A stretch of DNA of 64,000 nt. It comes from Mucilaginibacter sp. SJ (GTDB taxonomy: Bacteria > Bacteroidota > Bacteroidia > Sphingobacteriales > Sphingobacteriaceae). The DNA lies in the NCBI RefSeq assembly GCF_028993635.1, contig NZ_CP118631.1, positions 5,580,001-5,644,000 of the forward strand, read 5' to 3'. Position numbers and translations under genes: made by a program. Below the pieces are notes generated by a model. The model saw only the letters and a program-made list of their open reading frames with translations. It had not been told where the DNA came from and made no database searches. This document shows, in pieces, positions 8,764 through 17,911 of the stretch; the stretch's first letter is position 1, and each line of letters begins with the position of its first letter.

Positions 8764-10629
8764 ATGACCAAACCCATTATTTTATCTGCATTAGCCTGCA
8801 TTGCATTTATACAGGTTAAGGCCCAAACCTTGTATATGCCCCGCGATATACAAAAAGCATTTAAAAACGAAACGCGCTCGACTGATGGCCGCCCCGGCAA
8901 AAAGTACTGGCAAAATTATGGCCGTTATAATATCAGTATTACGGCTGTGCCTCAAAATCGTACTGTAAAAGGCACAGAACAGATCACTTATGTTAATAAT
9001 AGTCCGGATACTTTAAAAAGGCTTAACATGAAGCTCATCCTGAACATTCATAAACCGGGTGCCGCCCGTTTTGGCGATGCAGGGGCTGACTATCTTACAC
9101 CGGGCATTCAGTTTGATAGCTTTTCAATTAATGGCGAAGCAAAAAAAGTTGCATCAGGTTCAACAAATCAAATGGTTGGTTTAAGTAAGCCGTTGATGCC
9201 TCATGATTCGGTTAAGCTTGATATTGGCTGGCATTTTGAAATTTCGAAAGAAAGCGGCCGCGAAGGAATGATCGATTCAACTACCTGCTACCTGGCTTAT
9301 TTTTATCCGCGGGTGTCGGTTTATGACGATTACAATGGCTGGGACAGGCTACCTTTTTTAGATGCCCAGGAATTTTACAACGACTTTAACGACTATAACC
9401 TGCACGTTACCGCGCCTAAAAACTACGTAGTTTGGGCTACCGGTACCCTGCAAAACCCTGAAGAGGTGCTTCAGCCTGAATATGCTAAACGATTGAAGGC
9501 TTCATTCACCAGTGATTCAACTATCAATATTGCATCGGCTGCTGAGCTTGCCGCCCATAAAGTAACGGCTCAAAAGGAGATGAATACCTGGACCTGGACC
9601 GCTAACGATATCAGCGATATGGCTGTAGGCATCAGTGATCATTATGTATGGGATGCGGCCAGCGTTGTGGTTGATGACGCAACAAACCGCCGCGCCAGTA
9701 TGCAGGCAGCTTTTTTAGATAGCTCGGAAGATTTTCACCATGCGGTACAAAACGGCCGTAATTCATTAAGCTGGTTGTCCCACAACTGGCCGGGCGTACC
9801 ATATCCGTTCCCCAAGATGACATCGTTTCAGGGCTTTGCAGATATGGAATACCCTATGATGGTTAACGATAGCCATACCAATGATGTGCGCTTTTCGCAA
9901 TTTGTGCAGGATCATGAAATAGCGCATACCTATTTCCCATTTTATATGGGTATTAATGAAAGCCGTTATGCATTTATGGACGAGGGCTGGGCAACCACAT
10001 TTGAACTGTTGATAGGAACATCAGAAGTTGGCAAAGAAAAAGCTGAAGCATTGTACAAAAATTTCCGTGTTGACAGATGGATACATGATGCTTCAACCGC
10101 CGAAGATCAGCCGGTTATTACACCATCGAGCGAATTGAGGGGTGGGTACGGTAATAACTCATATGGTAAGCCATCATTAAGTTATTTAGCGCTGAAAGAC
10201 ATGCTGGGCGATCAACTGTTCAAAAAAGCCCTGCATGGATATATGGACCGCTGGCATGGCAAACACCCAATACCATGGGACTATTTTAACTCTATGAGTA
10301 ATATTACAGGTAAAAACCTCGATTGGTTTTTCAATAACTGGTTCTTTACTAATTACTATATTGATCTGTCGATAAAAGGTGTAACCAAAGCAGCCGGTGG
10401 TTATACAGTAGCAATTAAAAACGTGGGCGGTTTTGTAATTCCGTTTGATGTAAAAATTACTTATGCTGATGGTTCGGGCGAGAGCATTCATCAAACCCCT
10501 GTGGTTTGGGAAAAAAATCAAAAGCAAATTGCAATAGATATTAAAACCACCAAGGCCATTAAATCAGTTACTTTAGATGGCGGCATATTTATGGATGCCG
10601 ATGAAAGTAACAATACATGGAATAAATAA
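8764..10629 (+). CDS. Secreted M1 family zinc metallopeptidase
   Basis: This aminopeptidase-type enzyme has a signal peptide at residues 1-20 (ending KAQ), a beta-rich N-domain, and a gluzincin core with His384-Glu385-x-x-His388 and the third zinc ligand Glu407 in MDEGW, exactly the HExxH-x18-E spacing of M1. The exopeptidase GxMEN motif appears as FADMEYPMM. It probably trims peptides in the periplasm or outside the cell. At 621 residues it is a short, Bacteroidota-type M1 member. The gene is monocistronic, ending at a strong terminator. Confidence 0.92.
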   Translation: MTKPIILSALACIAFIQVKAQTLYMPRDIQKAFKNETRSTDGRPGKKYWQNYGRYNISITAVPQNRTVKGTEQITYVNNSPDTLKRLNMKLILNIHKPGAARFGDAGADYLTPGIQFDSFSINGEAKKVASGSTNQMVGLSKPLMPHDSVKLDIGWHFEISKESGREGMIDSTTCYLAYFYPRVSVYDDYNGWDRLPFLDAQEFYNDFNDYNLHVTAPKNYVVWATGTLQNPEEVLQPEYAKRLKASFTSDSTINIASAAELAAHKVTAQKEMNTWTWTANDISDMAVGISDHYVWDAASVVVDDATNRRASMQAAFLDSSEDFHHAVQNGRNSLSWLSHNWPGVPYPFPKMTSFQGFADMEYPMMVNDSHTNDVRFSQFVQDHEIAHTYFPFYMGINESRYAFMDEGWATTFELLIGTSEVGKEKAEALYKNFRVDRWIHDASTAEDQPVITPSSELRGGYGNNSYGKPSLSYLALKDMLGDQLFKKALHGYMDRWHGKHPIPWDYFNSMSNITGKNLDWFFNNWFFTNYYIDLSIKGVTKAAGGYTVAIKNVGGFVIPFDVKITYADGSGESIHQTPVVWEKNQKQIAIDIKTTKAIKSVTLDGGIFMDADESNNTWNK

Positions 10630-10651
10630 TAAAAAATGCTTATAAAATAAT

Positions 10652-10676
10652 AAACCCTGCTAACTGGCAGGGTTTT
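10652..10676. terminator. Intrinsic terminator between convergent M1 peptidase and ytxH
   Basis: Perfect 9-bp arms AAACCCTGC (10652-10660) and GCAGGGTTT (10667-10675) with a 6-base loop are followed by T and an AT-rich tract, and preceded by A-rich sequence. It can act in both directions, between the peptidase stop (10629) and the end of the convergent ytxH gene (10701). Confidence 0.88.
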
Positions 10677-10700
10677 ATTATTTTATAATAGTACTAAATA

Positions 10701-11087
10701 TTATGCGTTCTGTACAGAATTGTTCCAGTCATTGGCAGTTGCTTTGACTTTTGATTTCGCTTCATTCGCAGCGTCACCTGCTTGGCCTGCAAGGTCGTCG
10801 GCTTTTGATTTTGCAGCATCAACAGCTTTATCTTTAGCGTCCCAAAGGTCGCTAACAGTTCCGCTAAACTTGGTTTTAGCTTTGTCAATCACACTATTGC
10901 TGTAATCTTTAATATCTCCGGCTGTTGTTTGCGCTTTGGTTTTAGCAGTATCAACCAGGTCGTTTATATAATCTGCTATATCGCCTCTTAATTCCGTTCC
11001 TTTTTCAGGAGCTAACAATAAACCCAAAGCCGCGCCCGCCGCTGCACCTACCAATAATGCAGCTATAATTTTTGCTTGATCTTTCAT
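10701..11087 (-). CDS. YtxH domain stress protein
   Basis: The 128-residue protein starts with a glycine/alanine-rich membrane segment (residues 8-27, GAAAGAALGLLLAPEKGTELR), the YtxH hallmark. A long Ala/Lys/Asp-rich amphipathic helix follows, with repeated KAK and DxAK turns resembling LEA or apolipoprotein-like repeats. YtxH proteins are small general-stress membrane proteins of unknown biochemistry. The gene is monocistronic. Confidence 0.88.
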   Translation of the reverse strand: MKDQAKIIAALLVGAAAGAALGLLLAPEKGTELRGDIADYINDLVDTAKTKAQTTAGDIKDYSNSVIDKAKTKFSGTVSDLWDAKDKAVDAAKSKADDLAGQAGDAANEAKSKVKATANDWNNSVQNA

Positions 11088-11218
11088 GTTCTTTTCTTTG
11101 TTTTATGTGTAGTCGATTTATGATATTATTGGAATAAACAACAACAATGCCAGTTTTTATTTGAAAGTAACATTCAAATATTAAGCCGATGTACGCGGTA
11201 GGTTAACAAAAAAATAAA

Positions 11219-11250
11219 GCAAAAAAAAAGGCACTCAAAATTGAGTGCCT
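11219..11250 (-). terminator. Intrinsic terminator of the cold-shock gene
   Basis: Arms AGGCACTCAA (11229-11238) and TTGAGTGCCT (11241-11250) form a perfect 10-bp stem. The run of A at 11219-11229 becomes a T-run after the stem on the minus strand. It lies 25 bases beyond the stop of the cold-shock gene. Confidence 0.9.
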
Positions 11251-11275
11251 GGTAGGCTTAATGATGATATTATAC

Positions 11276-11470
11276 TTATATAACTTTTACATTTACCGCG
11301 TTAAGACCTTTACGGCCGTTTTCAACTTCGTATTCAACGGTGTCGTTTTCACGAACTTCGTCAATAAGGCCTGTTGAATGAACAAAAATATCCGGACCAC
11401 CATTGCTTGGTACTATAAATCCGAAACCTTTTGTTTCATTAAAAAATTTTACTGTTCCTTGATTTTGCAT
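11276..11470 (-). CDS. Cold-shock protein, CspA family
   Basis: A 64-residue single cold-shock domain with RNP1 (KGFGFI) and RNP2 (DIFVH), binding single-stranded RNA or DNA and acting as an RNA chaperone. I place the start at the ATG at 11470, not an in-frame ATG 8 codons earlier, because the protein then begins MQNQGTVKFFN like its relatives. The upstream part would be an AT-rich leader, as expected for a cold-regulated messenger. A strong terminator follows. Confidence 0.95.
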   Translation of the reverse strand: MQNQGTVKFFNETKGFGFIVPSNGGPDIFVHSTGLIDEVRENDTVEYEVENGRKGLNAVNVKVI

Positions 11471-11591
11471 TATTTTATTTATTAATGCTGCCAAGGTAGT
11501 TATAATTTACCGTAATCAGCAATAGCCAAAGGGTAATTTAGGTGTTAACCAAACCTGTGGGATAGTATTTGGATCGTTAAATAATTGATGG

Positions 11592-12728
11592 TCAGGCTAC
11601 TATTGCCAAATGGCCCCCCTGTATGGTATCTTCCGAATCTTTTACTATTCCCCGTATCTTTTCATCCAGTTCGTTAACGGTATGTTCTATTATATTAAAG
11701 TAACCAAAATCAATATTTTCCATTCGCATGAGGTCTAATATGCCAAGCAGTGATGCTACCGGCCTCCGCAATTCGTGCGATTGTATGATAGCTATACGGT
11801 TAAGCGCCTCTTTTTGAATATTGATTTGTTCCTCGTGTCTTTTGCGTGTAGTAATATCTGTCGAGTTAATAGCTATCCCGATTACCTCGCTGCTATTATT
11901 TTTTACAGGGATAAATGAGGTTTCTTTCCAACAGGCATTTGGCGTTCCGGCCAGCAGTTCCCACTCACGTTTTATGGACCGGCCAGTTAATGCAACTGCA
12001 AAGTATTTCGAAAACGAATTTACCAGGGCCGGCTCTGTATAAGAGATAATATTATCCCCATTGGCCAGTTTTTTATTGTATAGGCTTTTGATAAATACCG
12101 ATGCAGATTTATTAAATGCCATAACCTCAAGATTACGGCCAACCAGGATATGGGTATCTTTTGAGCTGTCGAAAATTGCTTTCAACTTCATTTCCGATTC
12201 GCTGATAGACGCTTTTTGCGATTGCGACTGCTGGTGCTGCTGCTCAAGTGAACGCAAGCTTGAATTGAGCTCCATGAGGTTTACAACCTGCCTGGCCAGC
12301 GTTTTTAATGATTTAACCTGTTGCTGATCAAGTTCATGGGGCTTAAAGTCAATAACGCACAGGCTGCCAAGTGCATGACCATCTTTGGTAATTAGTGGGG
12401 CTCCTGCATAAAACCTTGCTTTAGGGGCTTCAAAAACGAGCGGGTTGGTGTTAAAGCGTTCGTCATTAAGCAGGTCAGGCACAACCAACACCTGTTTTTG
12501 GATAATGGTGTGATTGCAGAATGATAACTCACGTGGAGTATAGGTGATATTGGTGCCGGTAGCCGCTTTAAACCACTGCGTGTCGGTATCGAGCAAAGTA
12601 ACCAGGGCAACAGGTGTGCCGCAGATCTGAGCTGCTAATCCTACTATATCATTTAAATCAACCGCGATGTCGCTATCCAGATCCTTAAATCTCTTAACGG
12701 CACGCAGGCGCAGGGGTTCATTATTCAT
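11592..12728 (-). CDS. GAF-PAS-HisKA protein lacking an ATPase domain
   Basis: Residues 20-160 form a GAF domain (NDIVGLAAQICGTP..., FCNHTI, GAPLI..GHALGSLCVID). Residues 185-300 form a PAS domain with PAC end (GIAINSTDIT). A HisKA-like helix hairpin follows, with a phosphorylatable His in IIQSHELRRPVASLLG. The protein then stops after 378 residues: there is no N, G1 or G2 box, so no HATPase domain. It is probably a sensor whose His is phosphorylated by a partner kinase, or a dimerising sensor only. No kinase lies next to it. The ORF ends cleanly and I see no ATPase fragment downstream. Confidence 0.85.
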   Translation of the reverse strand: MNNEPLRLRAVKRFKDLDSDIAVDLNDIVGLAAQICGTPVALVTLLDTDTQWFKAATGTNITYTPRELSFCNHTIIQKQVLVVPDLLNDERFNTNPLVFEAPKARFYAGAPLITKDGHALGSLCVIDFKPHELDQQQVKSLKTLARQVVNLMELNSSLRSLEQQHQQSQSQKASISESEMKLKAIFDSSKDTHILVGRNLEVMAFNKSASVFIKSLYNKKLANGDNIISYTEPALVNSFSKYFAVALTGRSIKREWELLAGTPNACWKETSFIPVKNNSSEVIGIAINSTDITTRKRHEEQINIQKEALNRIAIIQSHELRRPVASLLGILDLMRMENIDFGYFNIIEHTVNELDEKIRGIVKDSEDTIQGGHLAIVA

Positions 12729-13157
12729 TGTATAAGGATTAGTAGTTTTTTATATATCCAACAAGGAGCACACGCACACTGTAAACAATATGAGCTTATT
12801 GTAAAACACACACGCCACGGTTTAGTTAATAGTTGTATAAATTACAGAAATAAAAAGAGATAATGGCAATGATTTTATTATAATTTAACTGATTAATTAT
12901 TGCTTAAGGTTAAAATTCATTATGGTTAAAATCTTGCGGATTAAGTACCTTTTTATCGGATGGATTGAGTACATGAAAAGACCAATGCTCGCTAAAAAAA
13001 AGATCGAACAATGTTATCCATTCATCGTTCGGCTGTTAAAAACTAATCGCCGATGTGTTTAAAGAATATGTGGCATAATTCAACTTTTAGTTTTTTAAAG
13101 GTTTAAGTTTGCCAAAAAACTGCGATCGGTTTTATCTCATAAATTGAAAATTAATAC
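12729..13157. other. 429-base region between divergent genes
   Basis: AT-rich sequence between the GAF-PAS protein and the HAD gene, presumably holding both promoters. The only frame I see is a 46-codon one at 12922-13062 (plus strand, basic product) without domain signs or a convincing start signal; I do not call it. No repeat or RNA gene is visible. Confidence 0.5.
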
Positions 13158-13808
13158 ATGAAGGCCTTTATATTCGACCTCAACGGCACTATGATCAATG
13201 ACATGCCTTATCATACCAAAGCATGGCAATATCTTTTAAATACCGACCTTGGCGGCAGCTTTACCTGGGATGAAGTAAAACCACAGATGTACGGAAAAAA
13301 TCAGGAAGTACTGGTGCGTATGTTTGGCCCTAACCGTTTTACTACCGAAGAAATGGACAGGCTTTCGTACCTTAAAGAGCAGCGCTACCAGGATGAGTTT
13401 TTACCGCACCTGGCACTGTTGTCCGGTTTGCATGAGTTTTTGGAAAAAGCTTATCAAAACGGTATCCCTATGGCTATCGGTTCAGCAGCTATTCCTTTTA
13501 ATATTGATTTTGTATTAGACAACCTCAATATCAGGCATTATTTCAAAGCTATAGTTAGTGCCGATGATGTAGTGTTAAGTAAGCCCCATCCTGAAACGTT
13601 TTTGAAGGCTGCTGAACTGCTGGGTACATTGCCTACAGATTGCATTGTGTTTGAAGATGTGCCCAAAGGCGCCGAAGCTGCTGCCAATGCCGGTATGAAA
13701 GCGGTAGTACTTACCACCACACACCAACAGGATGAGTTTGAAGCGTTGCAAAACGTAATTCATTTTGCCTATGATTTTACGGATGACTTTATTAGCAGCC
13801 TGGTATAA
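13158..13808 (+). CDS. HAD-superfamily phosphatase/phosphomutase-like protein with variant motif I
   Basis: A 216-residue beta-phosphoglucomutase-like HAD protein: motif I at residues 7-11 (FDLNGTM), a helical cap (residues 15-90), motif II near GSAAIP, Lys in motif III (VVLSKPHPE) and motif IV (CIVFEDVPKGAEAA). The nucleophile Asp7 is kept, but the second motif-I residue, normally Asp (general acid/base), is Asn9. The substrate is unknown; the cap type suggests small sugar phosphates. It stands alone in its orientation. Confidence 0.88.
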   Translation: MKAFIFDLNGTMINDMPYHTKAWQYLLNTDLGGSFTWDEVKPQMYGKNQEVLVRMFGPNRFTTEEMDRLSYLKEQRYQDEFLPHLALLSGLHEFLEKAYQNGIPMAIGSAAIPFNIDFVLDNLNIRHYFKAIVSADDVVLSKPHPETFLKAAELLGTLPTDCIVFEDVPKGAEAAANAGMKAVVLTTTHQQDEFEALQNVIHFAYDFTDDFISSLV

Positions 13809-14192
13809 TAAACAGTCGGGGCAAGCGGATCATTAATATTTAATGATGATGACTTGTTCTTAATATAGCTAACGGAATGAGGTTATGATGTAAGTGATCC
13901 TGGTGCCGGTTAAATAACCCAGGTCTCATCGTCACCGGCTTTTGCCAATAACAACCATAAACACTCGGATGTGCTTAATTGCTCAAAAAATTCAGTTTAG
14001 TGTTAACCCGGTAAAAATATAAATGATTGATAGTAAGTTACTTATATGTGTAAAATTTGAAATGTGTTAACCCTGTTAACCCCATTTAGATGTGTTTGCC
14101 CTGAATAAACAGCAGGGTATGTTATTTTATTACTTGTTTTAGCGTATAATTGTTCAGTATCCAGTTTATAAACCTGATCCGGACCTTTTGCG
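13809..14192. other. 384-base intergenic region
   Basis: Between the HAD gene and a co-directional lipoprotein gene. It holds short inverted repeats, for example an AT-rich one near 13838-13856, and a GTTAACCC doublet near 14068-14083, but no frame with coding signs and no clear terminator. Confidence 0.45.
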
Positions 14193-14957
14193 ATGAAACT
14201 TAAATTCAGCCTGCTTTTGCTCCTGGCCGGTATGATCATCAGCTCATGCAGTGATCATATTTATGCACCGGCCATGCACCATAGCGATATTGCTTATCTG
14301 CCTAAACCGGTATCTGCCGATGCTGTTAAATCGGCAAATTATATTTCGGGGGCATTAGTAGTTAATGAAAGCCCAAATTACTCAGACGAGTTGGTTAGCG
14401 CACAGTTTAATTTTAGCCGTGCACATGTATTTGATCATTTCAACCTGGCGTACGGCGCCTTTGGCACATTAGGGAATTATCATAATAGCGAATTGCAGCC
14501 GCAAGACCCCAACTATTTTAAAAATAAGTTCTTTGGAGCGGCAGGAGGGAGGTTATCGGGCAATTTTTTTGTGAGCAGCGGGCACATCGATTTTCGCTTT
14601 ATCGGCTTTGAAGTCGCCTACAGTCATGAGTTTGGCGATTACCTTAACTTTAGGAAAGCTGTGACCAATAAACCGGGTTTTTACACGGATCCGCGTGCCG
14701 GTCTTTTTACGTTAGGCGGCACAACCGAGGTTATATTTCATACCAATAAAGTTGCCAACCAGTTTGGCTTCCGGCTTTTTTGGGGTGGTACGTTTGGCAA
14801 CGACAACGTATACCGAAACAAAAACAGCGATTACGTTTACAGGGCTTATAACCCTGGTTTTGTAACCGCTGCTTATTTTATGCAGATTAAAAACTATATA
14901 GCCATTGTTGAAGCCGGTACCTATGTGCAGCTAAGACTTGGCTACAGGTTCAGATAG
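14193..14957 (+). CDS. Outer-membrane-type lipoprotein, function unknown
   Basis: Residues 1-20 form a lipoprotein signal peptide with the lipobox ISSC. The rest (254 residues in all) is rich in aromatic residues and alternating patterns, ending RLGYRFR, as in small outer-membrane barrels. I recognise no family. The gene ends one base before the stop of the convergent lysA gene, so transcripts from the two strands probably overlap. Confidence 0.75.
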   Translation: MKLKFSLLLLLAGMIISSCSDHIYAPAMHHSDIAYLPKPVSADAVKSANYISGALVVNESPNYSDELVSAQFNFSRAHVFDHFNLAYGAFGTLGNYHNSELQPQDPNYFKNKFFGAAGGRLSGNFFVSSGHIDFRFIGFEVAYSHEFGDYLNFRKAVTNKPGFYTDPRAGLFTLGGTTEVIFHTNKVANQFGFRLFWGGTFGNDNVYRNKNSDYVYRAYNPGFVTAAYFMQIKNYIAIVEAGTYVQLRLGYRFR

Positions 14958-14958
14958 T

Positions 14959-16125
14959 TTATTCAGAATACACGCTGCCAACCCTGTCGCGCAGGTTATA
15001 GCCCGATGCCATCACCTCGCCATAAGCGCCCGCAGTACGTACAGCTATCAGGTCACCACGGAATGACTCGGGCAGGCTCACATCCTTCTGAAAACAATCC
15101 GTGCTTTCACATATCGGCCCAACAACATCATATTTCAGACTATGGTCTATGGTCGATGGTCCATGGTCTTTCCTGCTTAAGTTTTCAATTTGATGGTAAG
15201 CCTGGTAAAGCATCGGGCGGATTAGCTCAGTCATGCCTGCATCAAGGATCAGGAAGTTCTTTTTCTGCCCGTTTTTAACATACAATACGCGCGATATAAG
15301 CGAAGCACTTTGGGCTACCAGTGCACGGCCAAGCTCAAAGTGAACTTCTTGCCCCGGCTTAACGTTCAGGAAGTTTTTAAACACCTTGAAGTAAGCTTCA
15401 AAATCGGCTATGTTGTTGTCCGGGCTGTAATAATCAACCCCAAGGCCGCCACCTGTATTAAGTACTTTGATGGGGAAACCACGATCTTCAAACCAATCCT
15501 GCATTTCATTAATGCGGGTACATAGGTTTTTGTAGACTTCCAGATCGGTAATTTGTGAACCGATATGAAAGTGGATCCCTAAAAACTGCAGGTTATCACA
15601 TTTGCGCAAAGCAGCGGCAACATCAGGTAATTGCCAGGTATTGATACCGAACTTGTTTTCATCAAGTCCGGTGGTGATAAAATGGTGGGTATGCGCATCA
15701 ACATTTGGGTTAATGCGGATAGCCACACCAGCTTTTTTGTTTTTTGCTTTAGCAAGGCCATCAATAATGAAAAGTTCCTGAATGGATTCGACATTGAAGC
15801 AGAAGATATCCGCATCGAGGGCCAGGTTTATTTCACGGTCTGATTTGCCAACACCTGCAAATACAACTTTGCTTTTATCAAATCCATGATCAATAGCTGC
15901 CCGAACTTCATTACCGCTCACGCAATCGGCACCAAAGCCATATGTTTGTATGGTATCAATAACCTTTGGGTTAAAGTTGGCCTTCATGGCATAATGCACA
16001 TGGAAACCATGCTTTGCAGATGCATCGCGGCAGGCACTCAGGGTGTTTTTAAGCACCTCGAGATCGTAGTAATAAAACGGAGTTTCTAAGCCGTTAAATT
16101 TATCTATAGTTTTACTTGTGAACAT
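14959..16125 (-). CDS. lysA: Diaminopimelate decarboxylase
   Basis: This PLP enzyme converts meso-diaminopimelate to lysine, the last step of lysine synthesis. It has 388 residues, slightly short for LysA. The PLP lysine is Lys48 in HYAMKANFNPK, the glycine-rich phosphate-binding loop is LNTGGGLGVDY, and the C-terminal substrate motif CESTDCF and the AYGEVMASGYN region are present. It lies 125 bases downstream of lysC on the same strand, giving a two-gene lysine pathway group whose first enzyme is aspartate kinase. Cotranscription is plausible, but a repeat lies between the two. Confidence 0.95.
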   Translation of the reverse strand: MFTSKTIDKFNGLETPFYYYDLEVLKNTLSACRDASAKHGFHVHYAMKANFNPKVIDTIQTYGFGADCVSGNEVRAAIDHGFDKSKVVFAGVGKSDREINLALDADIFCFNVESIQELFIIDGLAKAKNKKAGVAIRINPNVDAHTHHFITTGLDENKFGINTWQLPDVAAALRKCDNLQFLGIHFHIGSQITDLEVYKNLCTRINEMQDWFEDRGFPIKVLNTGGGLGVDYYSPDNNIADFEAYFKVFKNFLNVKPGQEVHFELGRALVAQSASLISRVLYVKNGQKKNFLILDAGMTELIRPMLYQAYHQIENLSRKDHGPSTIDHSLKYDVVGPICESTDCFQKDVSLPESFRGDLIAVRTAGAYGEVMASGYNLRDRVGSVYSE

Positions 16126-16165
16126 GGGTAATATTTCATCAAATCATGCTGAACTATGCATATCA

Positions 16166-16193
16166 GGGATTGCTTCGTTCCTTGCAATGACGT
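16166..16193. repeat. Interspersed repeat-like sequence between lysC and lysA
   Basis: The sequence reads GGGATTGCTTCGTTCCTTGC followed by AATGACGT. Its ATTGC/GCAAT arms pair. Sequences of the form GTCATTGC-AGG-ACGAAGCAATC are, from general knowledge, scattered through many bacterial genomes including Bacteroidota. Only one copy of this exact form is seen here; a related hairpin ending in GTCATTCCC lies on the other side of lysC (17740-17769). Confidence 0.45.
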
Positions 16194-16250
16194 TTTAAAT
16201 TAAAAATTTCAAATAAGGTAATTCCGAAATCGAAAATCCGATATCCGGAA

Positions 16251-17561
16251 TTAAAACAACCTGTTATGTAAACTTCTTAAAGTTTCAACCTTATCCTCGG
16301 TTTTTACCAGTAATGACAGGTTGTGATCGCTGCCGCCGTATGATATCATCCTTAATGGGATATGCTTAACGGCTTCCAGTACCCGGGCTGCATAACCATG
16401 TTTTTCGGCACCAAAATCACCTACCACACAAATGATGGTATGGTTCACGTCTATCTCAACCGAGCCGTATGCGTTCAGCTCTTTGGTGATATCACCCAAA
16501 TAGGTAGTGTCATCGATAGTTACCGAAACCGCTACTTCTGATGTGGTGATCATATCGATAGATGTTTTATAGCGTTCAAACACTTCAAACACCTTACGCA
16601 GGAAGCCATGGGCCAAAAGCATTCTGCTCGATTGGATCTTGATAGCGGTAATGGCATCTTTGGCGGCGATGGATTTGATCTTATCCTTTTCGCTGTTGAT
16701 GGTGATGAGGGTACCTTTTGCCTGTGGATCCATTGTATTCAATAAACGAACCGGGATCTTATATTTTTGGGCAGGGAAAACGCTTTGCGGGTGCAGGATC
16801 TTGGCGCCAAAATAGGCCAGCTCGGCAGCCTCATCAAACGACAGCTGGGCAATTGGCTGCGTACCCTTTACAATCCGCGGATCATTATTGTGCATCCCGT
16901 CGATATCTGTCCAGATCTGTACCTCTTCGCTGCGGATGCCGGCACCAATCAATGAAGCGGTATAATCGCTGCCGCCGCGGCGCAGGTTATCTATCTCGCC
17001 ATAGGCATTGCGGCAAATGTAGCCCTGGGTAATAAACAGGTTCACTTCAGGATGCTTATCAAGAAGCGGGAGCAGGTTTTCGGTGATATGATCAACAATG
17101 GGCTCATTATCCTCATCTATCTTCATAAAATCCAGGGCAGGCAGCAATACCGATGAGATACCTATCTCCTTCAAATAAACATGATAGAGGGTAGTTGAAA
17201 GTAGTTCGCCCTGCGCAACAATGATCTTATCTTCAATATGGGTGAAAAGGTCATTGGCCAGGTTGCTGAGCAACGAAAAATGGTAGTCGATAACCTCTTT
17301 ACCCTGGGCTAAAAACTCGGGCTTCGCAAACAATTCCTTAATAAAAATTTCGTACTTATCCTTCAGGATAGTAATAAGCTGCACTGCCTTCTTCTTATCG
17401 CCGGCGAGATATGCTTGTCCAATTTCTACGAGGTTGTTTGTTGTGCCTGACACTGCCGATAGCACCACTACCTGGCGCTCTGCCGGGTTAATGATATCAA
17501 GCAGCGCTTTCATCCGGGCGGGGCTACCTACTGATGTCCCACCAAATTTTAAAACTTTCAT
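16251..17561 (-). CDS. lysC: Aspartate kinase
   Basis: Phosphorylates aspartate, the entry step for lysine, threonine and methionine. The start is placed at the ATG at 17561, since the protein then begins MKVLKFGGTSVGSP, the canonical kinase start; the frame is open for 68 codons upstream but that part looks like untranslated leader. At 436 residues it has the kinase domain (RRGGSDYTASLIGAG, DIDGMHNNDPR) and two C-terminal ACT regions (TSEVAVSVTIDD and ICVVGDFGAEKHG), as in feedback-controlled monofunctional enzymes. lysA follows. Confidence 0.95.
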   Translation of the reverse strand: MKVLKFGGTSVGSPARMKALLDIINPAERQVVVLSAVSGTTNNLVEIGQAYLAGDKKKAVQLITILKDKYEIFIKELFAKPEFLAQGKEVIDYHFSLLSNLANDLFTHIEDKIIVAQGELLSTTLYHVYLKEIGISSVLLPALDFMKIDEDNEPIVDHITENLLPLLDKHPEVNLFITQGYICRNAYGEIDNLRRGGSDYTASLIGAGIRSEEVQIWTDIDGMHNNDPRIVKGTQPIAQLSFDEAAELAYFGAKILHPQSVFPAQKYKIPVRLLNTMDPQAKGTLITINSEKDKIKSIAAKDAITAIKIQSSRMLLAHGFLRKVFEVFERYKTSIDMITTSEVAVSVTIDDTTYLGDITKELNAYGSVEIDVNHTIICVVGDFGAEKHGYAARVLEAVKHIPLRMISYGGSDHNLSLLVKTEDKVETLRSLHNRLF

Positions 17562-17911
17562 TTTTATGTTGCTGTTAACCGTATATGATCGGTGTTCCCG
17601 AATATCATTCTGCTGATATTCAAGCACCAATATTTGAGGCGCTAAAAATAGTGTTTTAAAACGCTTTAATGTAATGTGATTGGAATTTAAATTTGAGGGG
17701 CATATCATTTCTAAGTTTTGAAATTCGTGGGCTTTGATTGGGAAATGACATCTGCGTCTCGTCATTCCCGGTAATATGCCGCGATCATTATATTCCTCTG
17801 CCTAAACTATCAGGTGAATAAAAACTTTCCCGCCGGTAACTACCGCTCTGTACAACGGTTGCAAACAATCACAACAAAAAATGGCATATTGCATTACCAA
17901 TTTTAATACTT
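17562..17911. other. 350-base divergent region with lysC leader hairpin
   Basis: Between lysC (minus) and a plus-strand TIM-barrel gene. It contains an 8-bp hairpin, GAATATCA (17600-17607) with TGATATTC (17614-17621), 38 bases before the lysC start; GGTG (17591-17594) and CACC (17625-17628) can pair around it. A second hairpin, GGGAAATGAC/GTCATTCCC with one bulge, spans 17740-17769. The first may be a leader structure; no known lysine riboswitch pattern is recognisable. Confidence 0.4.

Noticed and set aside
12922-13062. A 46-codon basic frame between the GAF-PAS and HAD genes
   Set aside because: No start signal or family match; probably chance.
17562-17765. N-terminal extension of aspartate kinase (68 extra codons)
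   Set aside because: The canonical kinase start MKVLKFGGTS follows at 17561; the upstream frame is not protein-like and contains a hairpin.
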